DNA of 32,681 bases from Phycisphaeraceae bacterium (GTDB lineage Bacteria; Planctomycetota; Phycisphaerae; Phycisphaerales; Zrk34). The notes below the pieces were generated by a model. That model ran no database searches. It was not told where the DNA came from and saw only the letters and a list, made by a program, of their open reading frames with translations. This document shows, piece after piece, positions 1 through 8,599 of the stretch. Location of the stretch: positions 1 through 32,681 of the forward strand of contig JANQFT010000133.1 of NCBI GenBank assembly GCA_028277685.1, given 5' to 3'. The stretch's first letter is position 1, and every line of letters starts with the position of its first letter. The position numbers and the translations under genes were made by a program.

Positions 1-976
1 AATGACCGGTGATCACGTCCTCCAGGTTAAGCGCGCGTTGCTTCAACGTGTCGGCCATCAGGTTCATCACGGTGCCACAATCGGTCAGCCCACCAATCAC
101 ATGCACACCGCCGATCTCAGCATCGGTGTACTGGTGCGCCGCGTAGGTAAAAGCTGCACCAATGCAATCGGCCAATACTTCAGCATGCTGCTTCTGTGTG
201 GTTTGTAATGCTTCGGAAAATCGTAACTGCTCCGGGTCAAGCTGGTCACTGTCTGCGCTATCCACACTGAGCATGGTGTGCACCACATCATCCGAAACAC
301 CCAAGGCGGATGCGATAGCATCGTAAAACTGCATGGTCGATGCATCCGTCAATTCGCGCTGGTAGATCACGGTGTTCAGGTAGACCATCACAATGCGTGC
401 GGCAGACCAGCCCAGGTCGACCAGCGCGTGAATCTTGTTGGCGGACAGGTTGTGTTGCAGCGCATGGATGAGTGCTTGCGTGGAAGGAAATGCGTGCACC
501 ACTTCCAGACCCGCCGCAGTGAGTACCTCAACAGTGGGATCAATCTGCACGTGCTGACACACTGCGGCAATCATGTGTGTGCTGTCGCGACCACGATCGG
601 GTTGAGGTAGCTCCCAGGCGACCATTTCCATGTCGGCCGCATCGAGTTTGTGAATCCGCGCCATTTCCATGCGTGCCAACTGCATCAGGGGCACGCCATC
701 GACTGCTGGCGGCAGCTCGATCATGCTGGTGCGCACGGCATCAGGCGGCGCACAAAGTACGACGCGCCGGCCAGATAGCCCCGCACGATGAAGCATGTGC
801 ACGATCGCGCGCGCTTCATCCTGATCAAGCCGTTGATTCGGTCGAACACGTGGCACCACCAGTTCGGCCAAGGTGTTCCACCGATCACCTTCGCGCACCG
901 ATTGCGTGGCCTTGACACGCCGATGGCCGATATCCAAGCCGATGGGACTGCGTTTTCTGTCGAACCATCTGAGCAA
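1..976 (-). CDS. pilM: Type IV pilus assembly protein PilM-like, 3' end off window
   Basis: Translating the minus strand from a TTG at 976 gives an unbroken frame of 325 codons to the left edge. The start MLRWFDRKRSPIGLDIG, with its SPIGLDIG phosphate-binding loop, is typical of PilM, the actin-like ATPase that sits under the inner membrane and links the pilus motor to the PilN/PilO ring. The TTG start is preceded by GGGAGG at a spacing of 8 and lies 4 nt after the stop of the PilC gene, so the two are probably co-translated. The frame is hidden from ATG-based ORF calls because of its TTG start. The C-terminus lies outside the window, and pilN/pilO would be expected further left. The family call is from motif and context. 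A GspL-like actin fold of a type II secretion system is the alternative. Confidence 0.85.
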   Translation of the reverse strand, partial: MLRWFDRKRSPIGLDIGHRRVKATQSVREGDRWNTLAELVVPRVRPNQRLDQDEARAIVHMLHRAGLSGRRVVLCAPPDAVRTSMIELPPAVDGVPLMQLARMEMARIHKLDAADMEMVAWELPQPDRGRDSTHMIAAVCQHVQIDPTVEVLTAAGLEVVHAFPSTQALIHALQHNLSANKIHALVDLGWSAARIVMVYLNTVIYQRELTDASTMQFYDAIASALGVSDDVVHTMLSVDSADSDQLDPEQLRFSEALQTTQKQHAEVLADCIGAAFTYAAHQYTDAEIGGVHVIGGLTDCGTVMNLMADTLKQRALNLEDVITGH

Positions 977-980
977 TGCA

Positions 981-2195
981 CTAGCCTCCCATGGTCGCCA
1001 GATCAAACAACGGCAGGAACATACTGATGGCGATCGAGCCGACCAGCACACCCAATACAACCAGAATGACCGGCTCCAGGATGCTTGTGAGCGAACGCAC
1101 GGTCACGTTGTTCTCTTCTTCCATGAACTCAGCCACCGTCATCATCGACACGGCAACCTGCCCACTTTGCTCGCCGGCTCGCATTGCTTCACAAACGGTA
1201 GGCTCGATCAAGGTGGCATCTTCGAACGCAGCGCTGACCGGGTCGCCACGGGTGACCGCGCTTTCCGCCTGCGCAATCAGTTCCGCATACCGATGATTGC
1301 GTGTGGCCTGGCGAATCAGGCCAAGCGTCTCCAGCAAAGGCAACGAACTATCCAGCAACATGCCCAGCAATCGCGCGATTCTTGCCGTGGCAAAACTGCG
1401 GTAGATGTTGCCCAGGATCGGCGCGTGAATCAACATCACATCAATCGCGTGACGACCTGAAGTTGTACGCAACCATGCACGCAAACCCACAGCACTCGCC
1501 ACCAGCACCGCCAAGAGGGCCCACCACCAGGTCAGGATGAAGTGGCTCATCACCATCAACAGTTGGGTGGTCGGCGGCAGCGGTAAATCGAGTGATTTGA
1601 ACATCCCCTCGAACCGCGGCAGTACCACCATCATCATGGTCAGCAACACGCAACCGCCGATGGTGATCAACACACCGGGATAAACCATCGCCCCAAGAAT
1701 CGCACTGCGAACCTGCGCCTGCTTGCGGGTGAGCAGCGCCAAACGGGCGAGGATGGGCGGCAGCTTGCCTGCGGTTTCGCCGGCTGCGATCAGACTGCAA
1801 TAGATTGGATCAAAATGGCGCGGATGTTGTCGCAATGCCTCAGACAGCGGCGCACCACCTTCGACGGTTGCCCGTACCCAGCGCAACACGCGACCCCATG
1901 CATCACTGCTGGCCTGGCGCTCCACTGATTCGAGTGCCTGGACAATTGGCGTGCCGGTTGAAATCAGTAACTGAAGCTGCCGGGTGAACGTCATGATCCG
2001 CTTGGCATGCGAACCGCCCATACGGCTGCCTGACTTCTTGGCCGCGGAAACACCTGATGCCCCGACCGCGCCGATTTGCACCACGAACAAACCTTCGCGA
2101 CGCAAGCGTTCGACAGCCTCGGCCGACGATTCGGCTTCAATCGTGGCGCTGACCGAAGCGCCGGATTTATCGCAGGCTTCATACGCCAGTTTCAC
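981..2195 (-). CDS. pilC: Type IV pilus / type II secretion inner-membrane platform protein PilC/GspF
   Basis: The 404-residue product has the usual length and layout of the PilC/GspF platform protein. Two copies of the cytoplasmic GspF helical domain (about residues 65-190 and 270-390) alternate with hydrophobic membrane segments near 165-200, 215-240 and 370-395. Recognisable stretches are FTRQLQLLISTGTPIVQAL in the first copy and ARIARLLGMLLDSSLPLLETL in the second. It transmits ATPase movement to pilin insertion or extraction. The GTG start at 2195 overlaps the stop of the ATPase gene as GTGA and has AGGAGG seven bases upstream, so translation is coupled. The N-terminal part (about residues 1-60) includes the short domain that contacts the ATPase. 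PilC and GspF cannot be separated by sequence alone; the adjacent PilM favours PilC. Confidence 0.93.
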   Translation of the reverse strand: MKLAYEACDKSGASVSATIEAESSAEAVERLRREGLFVVQIGAVGASGVSAAKKSGSRMGGSHAKRIMTFTRQLQLLISTGTPIVQALESVERQASSDAWGRVLRWVRATVEGGAPLSEALRQHPRHFDPIYCSLIAAGETAGKLPPILARLALLTRKQAQVRSAILGAMVYPGVLITIGGCVLLTMMMVVLPRFEGMFKSLDLPLPPTTQLLMVMSHFILTWWWALLAVLVASAVGLRAWLRTTSGRHAIDVMLIHAPILGNIYRSFATARIARLLGMLLDSSLPLLETLGLIRQATRNHRYAELIAQAESAVTRGDPVSAAFEDATLIEPTVCEAMRAGEQSGQVAVSMMTVAEFMEEENNVTVRSLTSILEPVILVVLGVLVGSIAISMFLPLFDLATMGG

Positions 2196-3946
2196 GCGGC
2201 TTCCTCCTGCGTGCGCGGCATTTCATGCGGCTCAACCGTTTCATCATCTTGCGTCACACGAATGATTTCTTCGAGACTGGTGTGGCCTTCGGTGGCCATC
2301 AGCACACCCTCTTCACGCAAAGTCAGTCCACCATCGCGGGTGACCTGCTCACGCAACTCATGTGGCGGGGCAGCACGGTGAATCAAACGACGTAAAGCCG
2401 GTGAGACTTCCATGACCTGGTACACCCCGCGACGCCCGATGTAACCACTGTTGTGGCAACGTGTGCATCCGCCGCCCTTGCGAAAGGCACGCCCCGCACG
2501 TTCGGGGATGCCGGCGTCTTCCAGCACGCGCTCATCCGGATAGTACTTGGTCACGCACGAAGGACATGCAATGCGCGCTAAGCGCTGGGCGATCACTCCG
2601 TTAATCGCTCCGGACAGCAGATACGGTTCAATGTTCATATCAAGCAACCGGCCGATCGCACCCGGCGCATCGTTGGTATGCAAGGTGGCCAGCACCAGGT
2701 GACCGGTAAGCGCAGCCTGCACGGCCACGCGCGCGGTATCTTCATCGCGAATCTCACCCACCATGATGACATCCGGGTCTTGCCGCAGGATGCTGCGCAA
2801 TGCGCGGGCGAATGTCATGCCGATGCTGTCCTGCACCTGAATCTGATTCACCATGTCGAGTTGATATTCGACGGGGTCTTCCACCGTCACCATGTTCAAC
2901 TCGGGGCTGCGCAACAGGTCGAGCGCGGAGTACAACGTGGTGGTCTTGCCGCTGCCGGTTGGTCCGGTGACCAGCACCAACCCATGCGGCTGACGCAGCA
3001 TGCGATTGACCGTTTCCAGAATCGTCTCGCGAAAACCCAGATCTTCCAGACGCACGTGCAGGTTGCTCTTATCGAGAATACGCAACACCAGTTTTTCACC
3101 TAGCAGTGTCGGCATGCTCGAAGCACGGATGTCGATTTCACGACCTTCTGCCACGATGCGAATACGACCTTCCTGCGGCAGACGCTTTTCCGCGATGTCC
3201 ATGCGGCCAATCACCTTCAATCGTGACGTGATCGAGGCGTGCATACCAGTGGGCGGCTTCATCAGGTCGCGCAGTACACCATCGATGCGATAGCGCACGC
3301 GCGTGCCGTTGCGATCCGGCTCGACGTGAATGTCACTGGCTCCATCGCGCACGGCGGTCAGCAGCATCACATTCACCAGGTTGACGATCGGACTGCCCTC
3401 GACCATCCGGTCAAGGTCGGCAATCACATCATCAGCGACGGCCTCCTTCTCAACCACCTGAACATCAGATTCAGATAACGAACTGAGAAAGGCATCGACA
3501 TCGCGATCACCTTCCGCAAACTTCTTGATGAACTCGCGGATGTTGGCTTCCAGGGCGAGCACCGGGCGAATCTTCAAACCCACCATCGACTGCAGGTGAT
3601 CGATGGTCGGCAGCGATTGCGGTTCGGCCATGGCCACCGTCAACGTATCGTGCACGCGGAACAGCGGAATGACCGTCAAGCGTTCGGCTTCATCAGCGCC
3701 CACGAGATCGAACACCATGGGATCGATCACGCCGTGACGTATCTGGCATGCTGCGATACCCAACCGCGTGCCCAGCGTGCGCACCAGCACCGCTGAACTG
3801 ACCACGCCCTGTTCGACGAGCAATTCACCAAGCCGTTGACTGGTCGCTTTCTGCACCAGCAATGCCTGGTGAAGCTGTTCTTCAGTGATGTGGCCGTCTT
3901 CGATCAGTGCATCACCGATGCGAAGCGATTTGGCCTGCTCGTTCAC
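2192..3946 (-). CDS. pilB: Pilus assembly / type II secretion ATPase PilB/GspE with MshEN domains
   Basis: This 584-residue protein is the hexameric assembly ATPase of the operon. The N-terminus carries two MshEN-type motifs, one starting LRIGDALIEDGHIT (residues 8-31) and one starting RLGELLVEQGVV (38-60), the pattern that binds c-di-GMP in MshE and many PilB proteins. The ATPase core follows, with Walker A GPTGSGKT (328-335), an Asp box around VTVEDPVEYQ, Walker B around DPDVIMVGEIRDED, and the His box LATLHTNDA. A zinc tetracysteine is formed by CPSC (461-464) and CTRC (494-497). The GTG start is preceded by GAGGAG at spacing 6 and overlaps the STAS stop codon. Its presence near a GGDEF protein and an HD-GYP protein makes c-di-GMP control plausible, though binding is inferred only from the motif. 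Confidence 0.94.
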   Translation of the reverse strand: MNEQAKSLRIGDALIEDGHITEEQLHQALLVQKATSQRLGELLVEQGVVSSAVLVRTLGTRLGIAACQIRHGVIDPMVFDLVGADEAERLTVIPLFRVHDTLTVAMAEPQSLPTIDHLQSMVGLKIRPVLALEANIREFIKKFAEGDRDVDAFLSSLSESDVQVVEKEAVADDVIADLDRMVEGSPIVNLVNVMLLTAVRDGASDIHVEPDRNGTRVRYRIDGVLRDLMKPPTGMHASITSRLKVIGRMDIAEKRLPQEGRIRIVAEGREIDIRASSMPTLLGEKLVLRILDKSNLHVRLEDLGFRETILETVNRMLRQPHGLVLVTGPTGSGKTTTLYSALDLLRSPELNMVTVEDPVEYQLDMVNQIQVQDSIGMTFARALRSILRQDPDVIMVGEIRDEDTARVAVQAALTGHLVLATLHTNDAPGAIGRLLDMNIEPYLLSGAINGVIAQRLARIACPSCVTKYYPDERVLEDAGIPERAGRAFRKGGGCTRCHNSGYIGRRGVYQVMEVSPALRRLIHRAAPPHELREQVTRDGGLTLREEGVLMATEGHTSLEEIIRVTQDDETVEPHEMPRTQEEAA

Positions 3947-4278
3947 AGGAAACTCCTCGCTGCATCGGTGGCATCTTCAAACAGTTCAAAACGATCATCC
4001 AGGCCGGTCAGGTTAAATACTTCGCGCAAGGTGGAAGTGGAAGCGCAGAGTTTGAGCACGCGTCCGGCGTTTTCCATTTCTCGCGCGAGTTCGACCAACG
4101 ATTCCAATCCGCGGCTGTCGACGAAAGCCATCGCCGAAGTGTCGAGCACGACCCGGCCGTATCCACGTTCAGATGCGTTGCGTACCGCGGCCATGAAGTC
4201 ATCCGCGTTCTGCTGCGTAAGCGGTTCGGCCAACTTCAGCACGGTCACCGCGCCCTTCATGTCGCTTTGCATCTGCAT
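3943..4278 (-). CDS. STAS-domain protein (anti-anti-sigma factor-like)
   Basis: The 111-residue product is a single STAS domain. The signature DTSAMAFVDSRGLESLV (about residues 65-81) contains the Ser that anti-sigma kinases phosphorylate in SpoIIAA-type proteins. Such proteins bind HATPase_c partners in partner-switching systems, or serve as small phospho-sensitive scaffolds. It lies 3 nt after a histidine kinase gene and overlaps the PilB-like gene by 4 nt, so it is part of the pilus operon. No dedicated RsbW-like kinase or PP2C phosphatase is visible in the window, so the partner is unknown. A link to the upstream kinase's ATPase domain is possible but is inference. Confidence 0.85.
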   Translation of the reverse strand: MQMQSDMKGAVTVLKLAEPLTQQNADDFMAAVRNASERGYGRVVLDTSAMAFVDSRGLESLVELAREMENAGRVLKLCASTSTLREVFNLTGLDDRFELFEDATDAARSFL

Positions 4279-4281
4279 CGT

Positions 4282-5823
4282 TTATTCCCCCGCGGCGTAA
4301 TTCGTGGGAAGCGTGAAAGTGAATCGGCTGCCCTTGTTCAATTCCGAATCGCAGGTCACATCTCCACCGTGCAGGCGGGCAACATCGCGAGACAAGGCAA
4401 GCCCCAACCCCGAACCGGGAATATCGTTGATGCGTTTATCATCAGCGCGATAGAAACGCTCGAAGATGCGCAGTTGATGATCAGGCGAGATGCCCAGGCC
4501 GGTGTCAGCCACTTCAATCGATACGTGATCACTCGCTGGTTCAACCGTCACGCAGATGCGTCCGCCAGCCGGTGTGTACTTGATCGCGTTGCCCAACAGA
4601 TTATGCAGCACCATTTCGATCTTTCCCCGGTCACCACGCAACACCGGCCACTTAGGTGGCAGATCGAACGACAGTTCAACGTTGTGTTCATCGGCCTGCG
4701 GCTGATAGTCGGTGCGCAGTTGTGTGATGATGGACGCCAGTGGCACATCATCCAAATTCGCATCGCGCGCGCCGGCTTCCAGTTCGGCAACGCACAACAT
4801 ATCACTGATGATGCGCTCCAAACGGCCCGTCTCGCGATTGATGAAGTTGATTGAACCGGCGTGATTTGTGTGGTCTTCGCTCTCGTCCAGCAGTTCCTCG
4901 GCATACAGCTTGATGTTGGTCAAAGGCGTGTGAAGTTCATGGACGGCCTGAGCAATGAACGCGTTGCGCGATTCATCCGCCACGCGCTGCTGGGTCACAT
5001 CTTCAATCATCACCAATGCCTGTGCACTGTCCGTCACCCGCACCGGACGCACCGTCACCCGAAGCACATTGGGTTCTTCCGTGGTTCCACGCACCAACTC
5101 ATAAACCACACGGCGGCGCATCTGTCCACACGCCACCTTGGAAACCATCTGAAGCAGTTGCTCATCATCAATCAATTCACCCAACGGCGTACCGGGAAGA
5201 CTCTGATGAGCCGTACCGAGATAGCCCGCAGCCGCACCATTGGCGTAGTACGTGTTCAGTTGAGGGTCGACCAGCAGCACGCCATAGGTCATCGCAGCGC
5301 AAGCTTCATCAAGACCAGGCGAACGATGAGCACGCTGGTCGAGTGAATCGCGCGTCTGACTCAGCGCGGCCTGCTTTCGGTGTTCATCGATTTCATCCAG
5401 CAATCGATTCCACGCGATCGCCTCCGGTCCAAATGAACTGGCAACACGTAAAGAGGCGATGGCGGAGATACCCTGCTCGTAGTCTGACAAAGCTGAAGCC
5501 ACCGCCGCCAACCCACGCAGACGATCGCGCACCCATCGATACAACATCATGACCACTATCAGGGATGGCACCGCAACAATGAGTAGAGCCACCGAAATAT
5601 CGCCTGTACGCCGCGCCCACCATGCAGCAACCATCAGACAAACCACCACCGCAGCGGTGGCGATAAGCACCGGGCGGGCAATGGTGATGTGATCACCATT
5701 CAGGGCCGCGAACAAGGTCGCTCGTTGACCTGGTGAGGCTGGCGTCATCTGCTCCGATAACACGCGGTCTGTGCTGGCTGAACCCATGAAAAACTTCATC
5801 GGCTGTTTCGAGGGGGCACTCAA
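4282..5823 (-). CDS. Membrane sensor histidine kinase with PAS domain
   Basis: The 513-residue protein has two N-terminal membrane helices (about 45-70 and 75-97) with almost no periplasmic loop, a linker, a PAS-like domain (about 165-285), and a complete kinase core. The H-box is VHELHTPLTNI with His295, the N-box is LHNLLGNAIKYTPAGG near 407, G1 is ADTGLGIS near 439, the F-box is IFERFYR, and G2 is GSGLGLAL near 470. The usual Arg of SHELRTPL is replaced by His298. The first codon used is TTG at 5823 with AAGG only three bases before it. ATG codons at residues 9 and 13 are alternatives. It leads the pilus operon and is divergent from a single-domain response regulator, the likeliest visible phosphorylation partner. 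A short periplasmic part suggests it senses membrane or cytoplasmic cues. Confidence 0.92.
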   Translation of the reverse strand: MSAPSKQPMKFFMGSASTDRVLSEQMTPASPGQRATLFAALNGDHITIARPVLIATAAVVVCLMVAAWWARRTGDISVALLIVAVPSLIVVMMLYRWVRDRLRGLAAVASALSDYEQGISAIASLRVASSFGPEAIAWNRLLDEIDEHRKQAALSQTRDSLDQRAHRSPGLDEACAAMTYGVLLVDPQLNTYYANGAAAGYLGTAHQSLPGTPLGELIDDEQLLQMVSKVACGQMRRRVVYELVRGTTEEPNVLRVTVRPVRVTDSAQALVMIEDVTQQRVADESRNAFIAQAVHELHTPLTNIKLYAEELLDESEDHTNHAGSINFINRETGRLERIISDMLCVAELEAGARDANLDDVPLASIITQLRTDYQPQADEHNVELSFDLPPKWPVLRGDRGKIEMVLHNLLGNAIKYTPAGGRICVTVEPASDHVSIEVADTGLGISPDHQLRIFERFYRADDKRINDIPGSGLGLALSRDVARLHGGDVTCDSELNKGSRFTFTLPTNYAAGE

Positions 5824-5856
5824 TCACCTTCGTGCGCTCGTAACACACCGTGATTG

Positions 5857-5878
5857 CTTGATGTTGCGCACCATCAAG
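5857..5878. promoter_or_regulatory. 22-bp near-perfect palindrome in divergent promoter region
   Basis: CTTGATG and CATCAAG arms flank a TGCGCA core, with a single mismatched pair (T/C) beside the core. It lies in the 166-bp gap between the divergent histidine kinase and response regulator genes, 34 bp upstream of the kinase start and 112 bp upstream of the regulator start. This is the expected place for a dimeric repressor or activator site acting on both units. Which protein binds it cannot be told from sequence. Confidence 0.45.
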
Positions 5879-5989
5879 GGATTAAGCTGCCTACGGGTTT
5901 ATCCGAAATATCTAATGAACTAACTGTATTGCGCGATGACCGCGTTGTTCATGCGCGAACGTGTTCGTTCAGGCATGGGATGCGAGTTG

Positions 5990-6388
5990 ATGTCTGTGAC
6001 GATTCTGATTGTTGATGATGAAGTGCACGTGATCCATGTGCTCAAGCGGAAGTTTGAGTCCTGCGGATTCACGGTCGTCACCGGTCGAAGTGGTAAGGAA
6101 GGTTTCAACCTGGCGCGCGAGCATCAGCCGGCCCTGATCCTCACCGACTTTCAGATGCCCCAGGGCAGCGGTCTGGATATGGCCATGCGCCTCAAGGAAT
6201 CCAGTGATACCGCGGACATCCCCCTCATCATGCTGACCGCACGTGGTCACAAAATTTCCGCCGCGGAACTGGCGCGCACCAACATCCGGCTGTTGAAAGA
6301 TAAACCCTTCAGCGCACGCGAGCTGGTCAAGCACGTGCAGGAGGAACTCGCAGGATCGGCGGCCACCGAAGGAATGCGTCATGGATAG
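5990..6388 (+). CDS. Single-domain response regulator (CheY-like receiver)
   Basis: The product starting MSVTILIVDDEV is a 132-residue stand-alone receiver domain. The acidic pair DD follows the first strand, the phospho-acceptor Asp is in LILTDFQMP (about residue 53), the Thr switch is in IMLTARG, and the Lys is in LLKDKPF. No output domain follows. The ATG at 5990 is chosen because it begins exactly at the receiver fold; the frame is open further upstream to 5936, but the extra residues are unlike a receiver. The gene overlaps the next one, an HD-GYP protein, by 8 nt. That pairing suggests phosphorylated receiver controls the HD-GYP enzyme in trans. The divergent histidine kinase is the obvious candidate donor. 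Confidence 0.9.
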   Translation: MSVTILIVDDEVHVIHVLKRKFESCGFTVVTGRSGKEGFNLAREHQPALILTDFQMPQGSGLDMAMRLKESSDTADIPLIMLTARGHKISAAELARTNIRLLKDKPFSARELVKHVQEELAGSAATEGMRHG

Positions 6389-8000
6389 CGTTGCGGCGCT
6401 ACACGACCAGAGCATCACGCAGGATACTTTCGCTCAGCGTTGTGCATCACTGCACCTGGCGTTATGGATCTGCGCGCCGGATGGCAGCATCCAGGTCGGC
6501 CCAACCGGCACCGGTGTGGTCGAACGTTGGTGGGGCGCAAAGCAATGGACATCCCTGGTTCAACGGCTCGCGCAGCGCGTGGCAAGGGGTGAACAACCTG
6601 CCATGTCATCACCCTTCCCTGATAGCTGGCTGCTGGCCGTGGGTGCAGGAGGCGGTCGAACAAACTTCCACATCGTCGCAGCGCTTGGTTCACGCGCATT
6701 AGAACAGGAATGGTCACAAGCCATCGCGGCAGACGTGGCCCTGCAATCCGGCCAGTGGCATCAGCCGCTCCAACCGTGGGCGCGACACACGCACGAAGAA
6801 ATGCAATCGCTTCAGCAAGTGCTCAACTGGATGGCCACAGACACCCAGACCATGGCCGATGACGGACAAGCGATCGACCTGTTCGCCGATCGTCTGGCTG
6901 ACGCCTACGAGCAAACCAGCACCCTTTTCAAAGTGGCGCGGTACGTCAACAGCACGGATGACACACTGGACGTGATGGGATCGATCAGCCGTGAATTGCA
7001 GATCGTTCTTCCGTTTGCGTGGGTGGCGTTGCGGTTTATCGATTGCGAGAAGGCGGTGAACACGCTGCGCGATCGGCTGATCGTGGCCGGCGAAATCAAT
7101 TCCTTCCGTGACACGCTTTGCGAACTGATCGATAACGAGATGGACCGAAGCGCCACGCACGCCCAACTGCTTTCGCCCTGCCAATCACCCCTGGCAGACT
7201 ATGTGGAATCCGAAGTGATTCTCGAACCGATCGCGCATGGCGACGTGGTGGTCGGTGCTTTGCTTGCCGGCAACAAGCAGGGCGATGACCCGGATGTCAG
7301 CAGTGAAGAAACGCAGTTCATCAGCGCGACCGCAGATTTCCTGGGCGTGTTTCACGAGAACATCAGCCGCTTCCAGGATCAGCATCGCATGTTCCTTGGT
7401 ACCCTGCGAGCACTCACTTCATCGATTGATGCGAAAGATCCGTACACGTGTGGTCACAGCGAACGCGTGGGCATGTTGGCGCATCAACTGGCGCGGGCGC
7501 TGGGTTTGGATCGTCGCTCGGCCGACCGGGTGCGCATTGCGGGTCTGATGCACGACATCGGAAAAATCGGCATCCCCGAATCGGTACTCTGCAAACCCGG
7601 CAAACTCACGGCCGATGAATTCACCACCATCAGAGAGCACCCCATCATCGGTCATCGCATCCTTAAAGACATCCCCATGATGGACGATGTGCTGCCCGGT
7701 GTGCTCTACCATCATGAGCGCTACGATGGCACCGGCTACCCCGAACGATTGGTCGGCGAAAACATCCCGTTGTTCGGTCGAATCATCGCCCTGGCCGACA
7801 CGTTCGACGCCATGAGTTCTAATCGTTCTTATCGCACCGCACTGTCGCGCGAACAGGTGTTGACAGAAATCGCGCGCTGTGCCGGTTCGCAGTTCGACCC
7901 CAGACTGGCCCGCCTGTTCAGCAAGCTTGACTTCACTGACTTCAACCAGGCCATCGCCCACCATCTGCGGCTGCAGGAAACAAACACTCAACCGACCTGA
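6381..8000 (+). CDS. HD-GYP domain protein with GAF-like sensor, putative c-di-GMP phosphodiesterase
   Basis: The 539-residue protein has an N-terminal region of unknown fold (1-150), a GAF-like domain (about 175-330), and a C-terminal HD-GYP domain (about 345-525). The catalytic signatures are intact: HSERVG (His359), HDIGKIGIP with His391-Asp392, HHERYDGTGYP at 444-454, and the DTFDAM segment. HD-GYP enzymes open c-di-GMP to pGpG and often on to GMP. The start overlaps the receiver gene by 8 nt. Together they resemble a receiver-HD-GYP protein split into two genes. No membrane segment is seen, so it is cytoplasmic. It is the natural opponent of the GGDEF protein at 16.7-17.7 kb and may set the c-di-GMP level read by the MshEN-type pilus ATPase. 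Confidence 0.93.
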   Translation: MDSVAALHDQSITQDTFAQRCASLHLALWICAPDGSIQVGPTGTGVVERWWGAKQWTSLVQRLAQRVARGEQPAMSSPFPDSWLLAVGAGGGRTNFHIVAALGSRALEQEWSQAIAADVALQSGQWHQPLQPWARHTHEEMQSLQQVLNWMATDTQTMADDGQAIDLFADRLADAYEQTSTLFKVARYVNSTDDTLDVMGSISRELQIVLPFAWVALRFIDCEKAVNTLRDRLIVAGEINSFRDTLCELIDNEMDRSATHAQLLSPCQSPLADYVESEVILEPIAHGDVVVGALLAGNKQGDDPDVSSEETQFISATADFLGVFHENISRFQDQHRMFLGTLRALTSSIDAKDPYTCGHSERVGMLAHQLARALGLDRRSADRVRIAGLMHDIGKIGIPESVLCKPGKLTADEFTTIREHPIIGHRILKDIPMMDDVLPGVLYHHERYDGTGYPERLVGENIPLFGRIIALADTFDAMSSNRSYRTALSREQVLTEIARCAGSQFDPRLARLFSKLDFTDFNQAIAHHLRLQETNTQPT

Positions 8001-8126
8001 CCCTCTCCGGCCTGCAACAAGTGAAGCGCATGGGCACGTTGGGCACATCTCTATTCTGTGCCATGACTTGCCAGCAATGCCCCCGCAAAAACTAACATTG
8101 TTATTCGTGGACAAGCCCGCAGACAT

Positions 8127-8170
8127 GTTAGTAAAATGCTAATGTAAAGTTAAGAAATAGTTAGATGCTT
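8127..8170. promoter_or_regulatory. Four 11-bp phased GTTAG-like repeats
   Basis: GTTAG (8127), GCTAA (8138), GTTAA (8149) and GTTAG (8160) start at exact 11-bp steps, each followed by an AT-rich spacer. Eleven-bp direct repeats on one helix face are the usual target of OmpR/PhoB-type regulators and some other tandem binders. The array lies in the 309-bp gap after the HD-GYP gene and about 140 bp before the next start codon. The rest of that gap holds a weak hairpin (GGCACA/TGTGCC, 8042-8062) without a T tract and no convincing gene. Confidence 0.45.
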
Positions 8171-8309
8171 TGCCGATTCAGATGAGAGACCGAGCCGACA
8201 TTCATGCATCGCCAAGGCTCGATCTTCCGTAAACGGAGTGGACAGCAAAGGTGAACGATGCAGCCGTGTTTGCTGCACGATCGGCCCACCACCGATGAAG
8301 GAGAACGCC

Positions 8310-8501
8310 ATGTCGTCCGTTACACCTTCACCCACCACACCACCCCGACACCGCTCCTGGCATAATCTGCGCCTGGCCTACCAAGCGTTTGCCGAACGTC
8401 ATGAAGGCCTCGGCGGGCGTTTGGCTAGCTTCCTTGTCGATGTCGCCCTGGTCGCCATGGTCATCGCTGTCATCTGGCTGTGCATCTGGGCAGCCATCTG
8501 A
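8310..8501 (+). CDS. Small membrane protein of unknown function
   Basis: The 63-residue product has a polar, proline-rich N-terminus (1-20), a basic and amphipathic middle part, and one C-terminal hydrophobic helix from about residue 43 to the end. The ATG at 8310 is chosen over upstream codons because GAAGGAG lies seven bases before it. The last residues are hydrophobic with no soluble tail, like tail-anchored proteins. The gene stands upstream of a pseudopilin-like gene on the same strand (98-bp gap) and downstream of the phased repeat array. I do not recognise a family; partnership with the following secreted protein is only a guess from proximity. Confidence 0.6.
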   Translation: MSSVTPSPTTPPRHRSWHNLRLAYQAFAERHEGLGGRLASFLVDVALVAMVIAVIWLCIWAAI

Positions 8502-8599
8502 TCTGCCCGAACCATCAACCAGGAAGTTGTTCGTGAGCAGATAGGCCAATCGTATTCACCAGCGCTACAGTGGGACGACCTCAACGGGAGTCTCCACTG

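Noticed and set aside
2-208. Plus-strand ORFs in 1-1000 (for example 2-208, 577-915, 788-1027)
   Set aside because: They lie antisense to the pilM-like frame, which is open over 325 codons with a family signature; they show no protein-like pattern.
3907-4854. Plus-strand ORF of 315 codons over the STAS and kinase genes
   Set aside because: Antisense to two recognised families; composition is that of a reverse-frame shadow.
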